A DNA stretch of 64,000 nucleotides, taken from assembly GCF_027579695.1 (NCBI RefSeq), contig NC_083571.1, forward strand, positions 49,152,390 to 49,216,389, given 5' to 3'. The translations under genes were made by a program, and so were the position numbers. Below, one piece after another: positions 32,319 to 43,471 of this stretch (its first letter is position 1; each line of letters opens with the position of its first letter). The notes beneath the pieces were generated by a model that ran no database searches, was not told where the DNA came from, and saw nothing but the letters and a program-made list of their open reading frames with translations. Source of the stretch: Neoarius graeffei. Taxonomy: Eukaryota > Chordata > Actinopteri > Siluriformes > Ariidae.

Positions 32319-33877
32319 CACTGAGTGCAGAATTATTAGGCAAGTGAGTATTTTGACCACAACATCCTTTTAATGCATGTTGTCCCACTCCAAACTGTTT
32401 AGGCTTGAAAGCCTACTACCAATTAAGTATATCAGGTGCTGTGCATCTGTGTAATGAGGGGGTGTGGTCTAATGACATCAACACCCTATATCAGGTGTGC
32501 ATAATTATTAGGCAACCTCTTTTCCTCTGGCAAAATGGGTCAGAAGAGAGATCTGACAGACTTTGAAAAGTATAAAATTGTGAGATGTCTTGCAGACGGA
32601 TGCAGCACTCTTGAAATTGCGAAGATGTTGAAACGTGATCACCGAACAATCAAGCGTTTCATTGCAAATAGTCAACAGGGTCGAAAGAAGCGTCTGGGGA
32701 AAAAAAAGGCGCAAAATAACTGCACATGATCTGCGGAAAATCAAGCGTGAAGCTAACAAGCAGCCATTAGCATCCAGTTCTGCCATATTCCAGAGTTGCA
32801 ACATTCCTGGAGTGTCAAAGAGTACAAGGTGTGCAATACTGAGGGACATGGCCAAGGTAAGGAAGGCTGAAAAACGACCACCACTGAGTAAGGCACACAA
32901 GATAAAACGTCAAGACTGGGCCAAGAAATATCTTAAGACTGATTTTTCTAAGGTGCTGTGGTCTAATGAGATGAGAGTGACTCTTGATGGGCCAGATGGA
33001 TGGGCCTGTGGCTGGATCAGTAATGGGCACAGAGCTCCACTCCGACTCGGACGCCAGCAAGGTGGAGGTGGAGTACTGCTATGGGCTGGTATCATCAAAG
33101 ACGAGCTTGTTGGACCTTTTCGAGTTGAGGATGGACTCAAACTCAACTCCCAGACCTACTGCCAGTTCCTGGAAGAAACCTTCAAGCAGTGCTATAGGAA
33201 AAAGTCAGCATCTTTCAAGAAGAACATGATTTTCATGCAGGATAACGCTCCATCTCATGCGTCCAAATACTCCACTGCGTGGCTAGCCAGTAAAGGTCTG
33301 AAAGGTGAAAAAAATAATGACATGGCCCCCTTGTTCACCTGACCTAAACCCCATAGAGAACCTGTGGTCCATTATAAAATGTGAGGTCTACAAAGAGGGA
33401 AAACAGTACACCTCTCTGAACAGCGTCTGGGAGGCCGTGGTTGCTGCTGCACACAATGTTGGTCGTGAACAGATAAAGAAATTGACAGAATCTATGGATG
33501 GAAGGCTTTTGAGTGTCCTCATGAAGAAGGGTGGCTATATTGGTCACTGATTTGTTTTTGTTTTGTGTTTGAATGTCAGATATGTTTATTTGCAAATCTG
33601 GAGTTGTCATATCAGTGTACCTGGTGAAAATAAATAAGTGAAATGGCTACATATTTGGTTTTTATTAAGTTGCCTAATAATTCTGCACAGTGAAAGTTAC
33701 CTGAACACATACATATTCTCCTAAAATGGCCAAAACTAAAAACACCCCACTCTAACTTCCATACATATTCAGCTTTGATATTTATGAGTCTTTTTGTTTG
33801 ATTGAGAACATAGTTGTTGTTCAATAATAAAACTAATCCTCAAAAATACAACTTGCCTAATAATTCTGCACTCCGTG
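32319..33877 (+). mobile_element. Tc1-like IR/DR transposon, 1559 bp
   Basis: The ends GTGCAGAATTATTAGGCAA and mirror are flanked by TA (32317-32318, 33878-33879). A second copy of the motif lies inside each end (about 32495-32516 and 33670-33692), giving the two-direct-repeat-per-end layout of Sleeping-Beauty-like elements. Confidence 0.88.
32535..33550 (+). pseudogene. Tc1-like DDE transposase, two frameshifts and lost Asp
   Basis: MGQKRDLTDFEKYKIVRCLA starts a paired-type helix-turn-helix half. The frame shifts in an A8 run at 32700-32707, continues as TAHDLRKIKREANKQPLASS, and shifts again near 33310 before [15 protein letters not shown]. The first catalytic Asp is Asn (LWSNEM, about 32958-32975); MQDNAPSHA and SPDLNPIEN keep the second Asp and the Glu. 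About 335 residues in total, the usual Tc1 length. Inactive. Confidence 0.9.
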
Positions 33878-34099
33878 TATTGTGCCATATCAGGTGTAGT
33901 TCTAGTCCATAGATTAGAGGTTAAAGGTGAGTTACTGGGGGCAAAGACGAGGTTTAAAGGTGAATTTTGGGGAGAAATGTTTATCGTTATCTCGGTATTA
34001 AGCTCTGTCTTAAGTGGCCACTTACATTCCCTCAGTTTCCCTGGGTATATTCACTGTCTTATATGTACATTGAATGTCCTGAGCAGGAGCTCAGATTGC

Positions 34100-35350
34100 A
34101 GTTGCTAAAATAATAATAATTTATTGATATAAGGTGTTTTGTGGTCACTGTACTACACTGTAGTGTGTCATGTGGTAAATGCATTATATGACAATGCAGC
34201 TTTCATAAATATTACCATATATCAGTTGTAATTATGTTGTACGCTTATACCTGCAACTCTGACGATATCATTTTCAGTGACTAATAAAATGGTTTTGAAA
34301 GCCCCTACTTTTCAAACATATTTTTGATATGGTAATTTTCTTTAAGAAATTTCATTTACAACTTGTCTCTGACAGCTCAAAATGCATCTCCAGGCATTTA
34401 AAAACTGCAGAGCTTCCAGGGGTCTCTGGCAGCCCCCAGACCCCCAGCCTTACTAGGTTGACTCCTCCACCCCACCCCACCCCACCCCACCCCGGATCCG
34501 CCCCTGGTGAGGGCCTTTTTCTTCATCGGGGATAGAATTTTTCCATTATCTACCATAGTTGTTTTCTGTGATCTTCCAGGACTTTTGGTGTTCCTGAGTT
34601 CACCAGTATTTTTTTAAATAATGTACCAAATGGTTGATTTGGCCTACAAAAAGTGTTGAAATTCATTCACCAGATTTGGATGTAAATATCCTCAAATTAA
34701 AGATGAAAATCTTTATTTTTGAATTATATTAATTATTTAATGTCTACTGCAATTTATTGTGGCAGACAGATAATAAAACAATAACTCTGTGAATATCTAA
34801 ACCTGAACCTGACTGTATATGAATAGAGTACTCTCTGCACTTTTGACCCATTGAATATGTTGTTTTGAGCCTTTAAAAGGCTTGTGTGTCAAAGGGGACA
34901 CATGACAAATGATTGTCCCACCCAATGCCGACCTGCTGTTTATCATTCAATTTGAAAAATGCAGTGGCAGTAAAACTAACAGCTTAAACAGAGGAACTAT
35001 TTCAACCACAAAGCTAAAGCAAAATACAGTGCACATTGCAGGAAAAGGGCAATAGCTCTCAAGAGGGATTTTTTCTCTTTTGTCTTCTTTCTCAACACAA
35101 ACTAAAATTGAACCAGTTGAAATATACATGATGTTAGTCTGGGAAAACCTTTCACATGGTAAAATTATGACATGACATCCCGGATTTTTGAAAACTACAT
35201 ATTTTCTTGACTTGACAGATTTTTTTCCTATATTTCATATTTTATGTATCTCAGTTACAAGTAAAATTTAAACCTTATTAAATTCTGGGTACCCCAAGAG
35301 TGCATTTAACATGTAATAATAATAATAATAATAAGTATGACCATGAAAAT
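34100..35350. other. no gene; CCCCA microsatellite
   Basis: (CACCC)n at 34472-34494 precedes GGATCCGCCCCTG, which may be the end of a degraded hAT-like element. The rest is AT-rich without signal. Confidence 0.4.
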
Positions 35351-35722
35351 GGGCGGCACGGTGGTGTAGTGGTTAGCGCTGTCACCTCACAGCAAGAAGG
35401 TCCGGGTTCGAGCCCCGTGGCTGGCGAGGGCCTTTCTGTGCGGAGTTTGCATGTTGTCCGTGTGGTTTTCCTCCGGGTGCTCCGGTTTCCCCCACAGTCC
35501 AAAGACATGCAGGTTAGGTTAACTGGTGACTCTAAATTGACCGTAGGTGTGAATGTGAGTGTGAATGGTTGTCTGTGTCTATGTGTCAGCCCTGTGATGA
35601 CCTGGCGACTTGTCCAGGGTGTACCCCGCCTTTCGCCTGTAGTCAGCTGGGATAGGCTCCAGCTTGCCTGCAACCCTGTAGAACAGGATAAAGCGGCTAG
35701 AGATAATGAGATGAGATGAGAT
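35351..35722 (+). repeat. V-SINE copy 7, full length
   Basis: Head GGGCGGCACGGTGGTGTAGT to a short (GAGAT)n tail. Close to the family consensus. Confidence 0.92.
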
Positions 35723-36994
35723 AATTCAGCTGCAGTGATATCCAAAGGATTTTCTCAGGCCGCCATGCATGAATAAAAAAACTAACTAACTGACTAACAC
35801 ATAATACATATACAGTAAGAAAACATTTTCTTACTGATATGATAATCTAATAAAAATACAATCAAACTAGTGGTAATGAATAAACAGTATTTCTGTCGCA
35901 CTTACTATTGCTATTTAGTATAGAAATAATCATTAAACTTAATGGATGCAGGTTTGAATCTAGGAATAATACAATAATAATTCGGTGGGATTCCCTCATA
36001 ATATCAGACAATTTCATCAGGCACTATTACTTAGACAAGTAATATCAAACAAAATTTTGCAACTGTGTCTAACGCCCTAGCCATTTCAAGGCTTTCCCCT
36101 TTCTCTTACTTTTGAGTAATTCAGCAGACTATACTGTCTGATTCCAGCAAAAACAATGTGATTTAGAGACAATCCAAGGAAATTCCAGTTATACGGTGGT
36201 ATATCTTTAAGCTGTTCAGTCCAGCACATAGTTTGACGTGCTTATTTTGTCTGCCACAGTGCTGGGAGTTGTGTGCCCACATACAGAAGGCCTTTGTGCA
36301 GAGGCTGAGTTATCAAGCACTGTGAAAAGCGTGAACACAGAGCAAGCGTCAGACTGCAGATTCCTATCTGTATGCACATCTCTGATACACAGGGACAGAT
36401 TTCTAGAGGCATCACAGCATTGGTGTAACATGAATATTTTGCTGCCATTCTTGAAACCCAGTTTCAGTACAAAAACAATATTCATTCACTGTTAGACCTA
36501 ACCATACGACTGGGCTTATATATTTAATTCTTGATTCTGACTGAAGTTGTCGAATATGTTATCAGTTCTACACTACACAGGGACTTGTATGGTGGTTGTG
36601 CCACAAACATTGTTTAACAGATTAAAAATGTATTGATTTTTTAAAATTTACTTTCTAAAATGTGCTAATACTTTGTGTGAGGAGACATGTAGTGAGCGTT
36701 TATATAAGGAGTCCAGTGTCAGTGCTTTGTAATAGTGAGAAGTAAAACACTTCCTGAAAAATTTATGAAAGTATTTGCTGTTTCTCAGGAACAGGTTGCA
36801 TTTTTTAAATCTAATTAACTCCACGAGACTGAAAAAAATTGACTGGTGTTGCTATAATGTAAGTAATAACAGGATCTAGAGCCAGGACTTGTTTCGTTCA
36901 ATAAAATTAAATATAACTATAAACAAATAGAAATTATGTTGTGTTTTACTGTAATAAATAGAATATTGTGCCATTGGTAAATTGCTGTCATATA
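35723..36994. other. no gene recognised
   Basis: Open stretches at 36216-36495 on both strands lack any conserved motif and look like chance ORFs. No repeat was recognised. Confidence 0.4.
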
Positions 36995-38595
36995 CAGTAT
37001 CTTGCAAAAGTATTCATCCCCCTTGGTGTTTGTCCTGTTTTGTCGCATTACAAGAAAATGGATTTTTGGAGGGTTAGCACCATTTGATTTACACAACATG
37101 CATACCACTTTAAAGGTACAAATTGTTGTTTTATTGTGACAAACAATAATTAATATGAAAAGAACAGAAATCTGGAGTGTGCATAGGTATTCACCCTCTT
37201 TTGTATGAAACCCCTAAATAAGAGCCGGTCCAACCAATTCACTTCATAAGTCACAAAATTAGTTGATTAAGATCCACCAGTGTGCAATCAAAGTCTCACA
37301 TCATCTGTCACATGATGTCTGTATAAATCAACCTGTTCTGGAAGAACCCTGACTCAGCAACACTACTAAACAAGCAACATGAAAACCAAGGAGCCTCCAA
37401 ACAGGTCAGAGACAAAGTTGTGGAGAAGTATAAATCAGGGTTGGGTTATAAAAAATATCCCAAACTTTGAATATCCCACAGAACACCATTAAATCCATTA
37501 TAGCAAAATGGAAAGAATATGTCACCACTACAAACCTGACAAGAGAAGGCCGCCCACCAAAACTCACAGACCAGACAAGGAGGGCATTAATTAGAGATGC
37601 AACAAAGACGCCAAAGATAACACTGAAGGAACTGCAAAGATACACCGTGGAGATGGGAGTATCTGTCCATAGGACCACTTTAAGCCATACACTCCACAGA
37701 CGAGGGCTTTATGGAAGAGTGGCCAGAAAAAAGTCATTGCTGAAAGAAAAAATAAGAAAACACATTTGGAGTTTGCCCAACAGCATGTGGCAGACTCCTG
37801 AAACACATGGAAGAAGATTCTCTGGTCAAATGAGACTAAACTTGATCTTTTTGGCCATCATGGGAACCACCATGTGTGGCACAAACCCAACACTTCCCAG
37901 CACCCTGAGAACATCATTCCTACAGTGAAGCATGGTGGTGGCAGCATCATGCTGTGGGGATGTTTTTCATCTGCAGGGATAAGAAAGCTGGTCAGGATTG
38001 AAGGAAAGATGGATGGCACTAAATACAGGGCAATTCTGGAGGAAAACCTGTTTGAGTCGGCCAGAGGCTTGAGGCTAGGACAGAAGTTCACGTTCCAGCA
38101 GGACAATGACCCTAAACATATTGCTAAAGCTATACTGGAGTGGTTTAAAGGGAAACATTTAAATGTCTTGGAATTAAAAGTCGAAGCCCAGACCTCAATC
38201 CAGTTGTGAATCTGTGGCATAACTTGAAGATGACTGTACACCAACACAGCCCATCTAACTTGAAGGAGTTGGAGCAGTGTTCCTTTGAGGAATGGGCAAA
38301 AATCCCAGTGACTAGATGTGCTAAGCTAATAGAGACATACCCCAAGAGAATTGCAGCAAAAGGTGGCTCTACAAAGAATTGACTTGGGGGGTGAAAACGT
38401 ATGCACACTCCAGATTTCTGTTTTTTTATCTTAATTATTGTTTGTGTCAAAAACAACAACTTGAACCTTTGAAGTGGTAGGCATGTTGTGTAAATCAAAT
38501 GGTGCTAACCGCTCAAAAATCCATTTTAATTCCAACTTGTAATGCAACAAAACAAGACAAACACCAAGGGCGATGTATACTTTTGCAAGACACTG
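36995..38595 (+). mobile_element. Tc1-like transposon, 1601 bp
   Basis: CAGTATCTTGCAAAAGTATT at 36995 is mirrored by TATACTTTTGCAAGACACTG ending at 38595, with TA on each side. It is the reference copy for the relic at 5427-10615. Confidence 0.9.
37379..38384 (+). pseudogene. Tc1-like DDE transposase, inactive
   Basis: The N-terminal half begins MKTKEPPNRSETKLW and is broken by stops and shifts. [20 protein letters not shown] and [14 protein letters not shown] are in one frame. The first catalytic Asp has become Asn ([11 protein letters not shown], about 37815) and the Glu has become Val ([11 protein letters not shown], about 38190). A frameshift lies between them near 38175. Two of three catalytic residues are lost. 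Confidence 0.88.
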
Positions 38596-38740
38596 TAAGA
38601 GGAATAAAACATGTCACTATCGGAAGATAATCAACTTTGGGGTGGTATCAGTAACTCTGCTTCATGCCATGCTGCATCAAAATTGATTATTTTCATATAG
38701 CACCATGCCCCCAAAGATTTTGCTTGTTAAATATTGAAAA
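38590..38740. repeat. unnamed dispersed repeat, copy 3
   Basis: GGAATAAAACATGTCACTAT, AATTGATTATTTTCATATAGCAC. It abuts the Tc1 right end. Confidence 0.5.
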
Positions 38741-40272
38741 TATTGGATTTACATTTCTACAGTTAGCCTGAGCTGCACATGCATTGTCTATGAATGTGCA
38801 ATCCATCTAACTTGAAGGAGCTGGAGCAGTTTTGCTCCAACTGTTTGGTAACATTTAAATGTTTCCACTTTAAACCACTTTAAGGTATTGTTCTTCGGGC
38901 TACATGAGACCTATATAAGCCCTTCAAGACAAGTGACAAAAAATTTCATAAACATTCATAAAGACTTATTCTAATAAGATTTAGCTGTCATAAAGACTGC
39001 TTTTGATGTGATGTTGAGGACAACACCAGAGCCAGGTAACATGTTTTATTTGACATAAGATTTCTGTGTATTTTTAGTATGTAATGATGTTGATATGACA
39101 TGCCAAAATCAAACTCTCTCGAATATATGGTCAGAGGAAATACACATAAATCTGTCATTATGGTGTCATGGCATTGTCTCTCATCATGCTCACGAAGATC
39201 TTGTACATACCTTTGTCATGACTATGTCATTGATTTACCATAAATATTTATCAAATATTTGAAGAAGTAAATGAAATGCACTTTATTGAAAAGTCATACA
39301 TACATAAATAATTCATTACAATATATAATGTCATTATAGTGTCATCACATTATGATAAGTGCTCATTATAATCCAAAATGGAAAACCCTCTCTATTCAAA
39401 GGCCAGGCAGGAGAATATATACACACTTTTGTGGTTACAATACAGTATAATGATTATAAAGGCAAAGCCTTCATTATATTACAGTGTTACACTGCAGATT
39501 TTCATTCAGTGCCACCAAGTGCTGAGTTTTAAAGACTGTTACAAAATGTATTAGTTTTGTCAAATCAGAAGGGTAACTAAAGTAAAAAATTAATTTACAC
39601 TGTTAATTAGCATCACCTCTAAAAGTAAAATTAACACCTAATAGTTGTTACAAGGCTCAACTATTCCTGACATTTACAATTGCTTTCAGCAAATAAGAAA
39701 ATTTTTTATCCTTCCGCCACTATATGGTGGAGGCATTGTGTTTTTTCAGGTTGTCCGTTCGTCCTTTCATCTGTCCGTGGGACATTTCACTGTGCATATC
39801 ACTTTGCTTGTCCATGTAAGATTCCACTTCATACTTAGAAACGGTCACTATGATAGCATTAGCGACATCATTGGCTGACATAGCAAATGATACTTTGCAG
39901 GAATATACCTTTGACTTAAAATATGAAAGCTTGCCAGATGAAGATGGAAAGGAAGAAGGGATGCCAATTTTGTAGCAGAGGCACCTTTAACGGGAATGTA
40001 CAAATCAATGAGAGCAAGTTCGCCAGCTAGCTGATGTACTCTAAAGTACATGGCTTCTGATTGTTGCTCTAATGTCAGTTATGCAATATCAATTTCTTGT
40101 TTATAGAACTGTTATATAAAACAATATCACACTCGAGGTTGTGCTGTTGTACTGAATACCAACACAGCTGTTGTACACTACGAACAACTCACAGCCATGC
40201 TGATATTCAAGTACAACAGGACGAGTGCAAGTGCCATATTTATTCATTATTATTGTATTATTGAAAGTCTCA
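38741..40272. other. no gene recognised
   Basis: AT-rich sequence. CCGCCACTATATGGTGGAGGCATT at about 39713-39737 holds a small palindrome and resembles a dispersed fish repeat, but borders are unclear. Confidence 0.35.
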
Positions 40273-40644
40273 GGGCGGCATGGTGGTGTAGTGGTTAGTG
40301 CTGTTGCCTCACAGCAAGAAGGTCCTGGGTTCGAGCCCAGCGGCCGATGAGGGTCTTTCTGTGTGGAGTTTGCATGTTCTCCCCGTGTCTGCGTGGGTTT
40401 CCTCTGGGTGCTCCGGTTTCCCCCAGAGCCCAAAGGCATGCAGGCTAGGCTAATTGGTGGCTTTAAATTGACCGTAGGTGTGAATGGTTGTCTGTGTCTA
40501 TGTGTCAGCCCTGCAGTGACCTGGTGACTTGTCCAGGGTGTACCCTGCCTCTTGCCCATAGTCAGCTGGGATAGGCTCCAGCTTGCCTGCAACCCTGTAG
40601 GACAGGATAAGCGGCTACAGATAATGGATGGATGGATGGATGGA
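40273..40644 (+). repeat. V-SINE copy 8, (GGAT)n-tail subfamily
   Basis: Complete head and central block, ending in GGATGGATGG. TGAAAGTCTC (40262-40271) and TGAAAGTATC (40645-40654) are a 9/10 target duplication. Confidence 0.9.
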
Positions 40645-40649
40645 TGAAA

Positions 40650-41554
40650 GTATCGGCCTGAAGTTCAGCATCAAGAAGACCAAAGTGCTTTTTCAACTGC
40701 CCCCAAAGGTAGCTACAGAAGACCCACACCTTGCAATCAGTGGTATAGTCTTGGAAAATGTCACCCACTTTCCTTACCTTGGAAGTCATCTCTCCACAGC
40801 TGCAGATACCAATGTTGAAATACATCAGCTAAGCTGTGCTTGTGCTGCCTTCGGACAGTTCAGAGACAGAGTGTTTGAATACAAGGACCTTCGCCCTGAA
40901 ACCAAAATCCGTGTCTACAAGGCAGTCATAATTCCAATGCTGCTATATGCAAGTTAGACCTGGACAACTTATAGACATCACCTAAACCGCCTGGAAAAAA
41001 TATAATCAACATTGTCTTGGTAAGATTTTGGGTATCAGTTGGCAAGATAAACAGACAAACCTAAGTATTCTGGAAGAGGCAAACTGTTCAAGTATCGAAA
41101 CTATGATTATCTGCAACCAGCTGTGCTGGGCAGGACGTGTCCTATGGATGCCTAATCATCGTTTGCCTAAGCAGCTTCTGTATTCCCAATTGCAAGATGG
41201 CCAAAGAACACAGGGTGGTCAATGCAAGCATTTTAAAAACAATCTTAAATCTAATATCAAGAGATGTGACATTGACATCGACAATTGGGAACATCTGGCC
41301 TCAGACCGTCCTGGTTGGAGGCGCCTAGTGGCAGTTGGCACCCAAGACCATGAAGTAAGCCTTGTGCCGAGAAGCAGCTAAGAAGAGGGAGAGAAGGAAG
41401 TAACGGCAGAGCAGCAACAGCGCTTTCCTTCCTCCAGGGACCACTACAACCTGTCCACATTGTCACAGGACTTGCAAGTCTAGGATTGGCCTCTTAAGTC
41501 ATCTGCAGGTCCATAAACAACAGTAGAACCATCCTACTCATTTGAGTGATAGCC

Positions 41555-41586
<32 letters not shown>
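40650..41586 (+). pseudogene. non-LTR retrotransposon (LINE), 5'-truncated reverse transcriptase end
   Basis: Pieces read FPYLGSHLSTAADTNVEIHQ, RPETKIRVYKAVIIPMLLYA, NCSSIETMIICNQLCWAGRV and MPNHRLPKQLLYSQLQDGQ, the thumb and C-terminal end of a LINE reverse transcriptase as in many fish elements. Stops (near 40955) and shifts disable it. A (GAT)n tail ends it at 41547-41586. Confidence 0.85.
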
Positions 41587-41587
<1 letters not shown>

Positions 41588-43381
41588 TGTAACCAGCAGA
41601 TGTACTGATTAAATTATGGAATTGATCCAAATATGGTCAAGGTCACAGCAAGATCAAATGTCTGACGTTGTTTTTCTTCATGCCTGAAGTATATTTTGAT
41701 TGCATTTTAGGCATACAAATTAACAAGAAAGAGTAGACTTGGTGGTGGGAGAAGCATTCCCATTGTCATTGGTAGTGTTTGACTTGTTTTACTTATATTG
41801 TATTGGAAAATAATGATATCCTCTTCTTCGAGAAAGATGTGTGGCAGTCTGCGAAAACCCTTTGGAAGTCGCTGTGGATCAGTTCTTGACCTGGACAAAA
41901 AGGACAAGAAGTTGTTTTGACCAACAGTTAGTTTTTCTGTCAGTAATACATTTTGATATGTCTATTTTAAGAACACATAAATATATTTTACCAAAACAAT
42001 GTGGATTAAAAAAAGGTTACTTTCTAACCTTGGTTTGGCAGTTAGTATGTCTAAAAATGTCTCAAACCTTGCTATTCATGCTAAGTGTGATGTTGAGGTA
42101 GGCCTGGAATGAAATCTTTAAATGCGATTTTCTCACTTTTCACTTTTGGAGGGAACCAGACTTTAAAATACTGGATTTTTTTTCTTTTTCTTTTTATTGA
42201 GTTACATTAAAACCCTTATTACAGTTCAGGAAATCTGTTGTTTTGAGAACTATAAATGCCAAACTTTGACCATGCAAAACTTTTTCTCAGTCTGACACAC
42301 ATGTACTTTAACAAATCAGTACACCGTAGTGGACACAAATGTTTGGACCCTTCTTATGTTCAGTTTAATCTGTTATATTGTTAATCAAACTATAGGAAAA
42401 CCAGAACTCTCTTTACTTACCCTTACAGTAAGGGTTATAACAGTCAGCTAGATTTCTACATGGCCACATGGCGTATTGTTCTATTCTAACTGTACTAAGA
42501 TGTGTAGCTAGTAATCTGATCAGTTCAGACCAAAACATGAAACAAGACAAAACAAACTATGTTTATAATATGCTGTGCCTTGCTATTTAGGCCACTTTTT
42601 AGCCTCCATAATGCCCTCATCTTTCTGTCCCTCTCCTTTTACTTTCTTTCCTACCACTTTCCACTTAGAATTTGTTTTTTTTTTCCCTCTCTTCCCACTC
42701 GTTCTTGGCCTTGCATAAAACACTCAGTTCCTGGCCCGTTTTCCCTAGTCATCCCTCATTTTTTTTCCACCCCCTTTTTTCCCGTTGCTCGTTTTCTGAC
42801 CTGCCCGCCAAGACTCGGCTAGAACTCCATACTTTTTTTTTTTTTTTCAGAAAACGTCTCACTGTAATTATTGTCAGATGATTTTTGAGGGAGAGGAAGA
42901 GATGAATAACAGCAGAGGAGAGTGAGGAGCTAAGGGAAGTGGGGAGAAGTAAAAATAATAAAAGAGGAAGAACATTGGAAAAAGAGAGAAAACATTTTGA
43001 GTTGCTGTGACAACTGTGCCGTCATGAAATAAAAGAATAGCCACACATTGCACGATGGCTAGATTGCAGGTGTTTTCTGAAAATTTTATGTGGGCGGTGT
43101 GTGTGTGCGTGCGTGCGTGTGTTTATGTTTTGATGAGAGGGTTTAAAGGTCAGTGTAACTGTTTGAAAGAACACAACAACCATTTGGTCTCCAGGAAGTT
43201 TTTGACAGCCCCTGGAACACACAACAGGAAATTGTGTCTGTATGTGAGACGAACAAGCTGCCATCATTTTCTTTCTTTCAGTGCGAATGGTATCTGTAAT
43301 ATTTAAGATAACATGCAGCATTTTGTTCATATACATACTGGTAATATTTTTATCTTCTTTTTCTCATTTGTTTTATCCCAG
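41587..43381. other. no gene; pyrimidine-rich stretch before arhgef40
   Basis: 42590-42850 is rich in C and T with a T17 run at 42831-42847. GA-rich sequence lies at 42885-42995. No coding signal. Probably intronic if the gene starts upstream. Confidence 0.4.
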
Positions 43382-43471
43382 GGTTCAGAGGCGGTGGAGG
43401 ACTGTGTGCAAGGGGCGCTCTCCTCCCTATATCCCCCATTTGAGAGCACTGCACCCCCTCTTCTATCCCAG
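43382..43471 (+). CDS. arhgef40: arhgef40 exon 1 as seen (second or later exon of the gene)
   Basis: The exon follows the acceptor tttatcccag and ends before gtcagtgg. It is 90 nt, phase 0 on both sides, and encodes [13 protein letters not shown]... to ...PPLLSQ. An in-frame ATG exists at 43313, but the intervening sequence is T-rich and intron-like, and the conserved protein starts at about GSEAVED. I therefore place the initiator Met in an upstream exon ending in ATG. Confidence 0.8.

Noticed and set aside
36216-36495. Overlapping ORFs on both strands near 36216-36495
   Set aside because: No motif, no splice context and no partner exon. Chance frames in ordinary composition are likelier.
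42559-42881. Hydrophobic, Phe/Leu/Ser-rich ORFs suggesting membrane segments
   Set aside because: They come from a CT-rich tract; composition alone explains the hydrophobicity.
43313-43381. In-frame ATG just upstream of the first arhgef40 exon
   Set aside because: The added residues ([23 protein letters not shown]) translate a T-rich acceptor tract and do not fit the conserved N-terminus.
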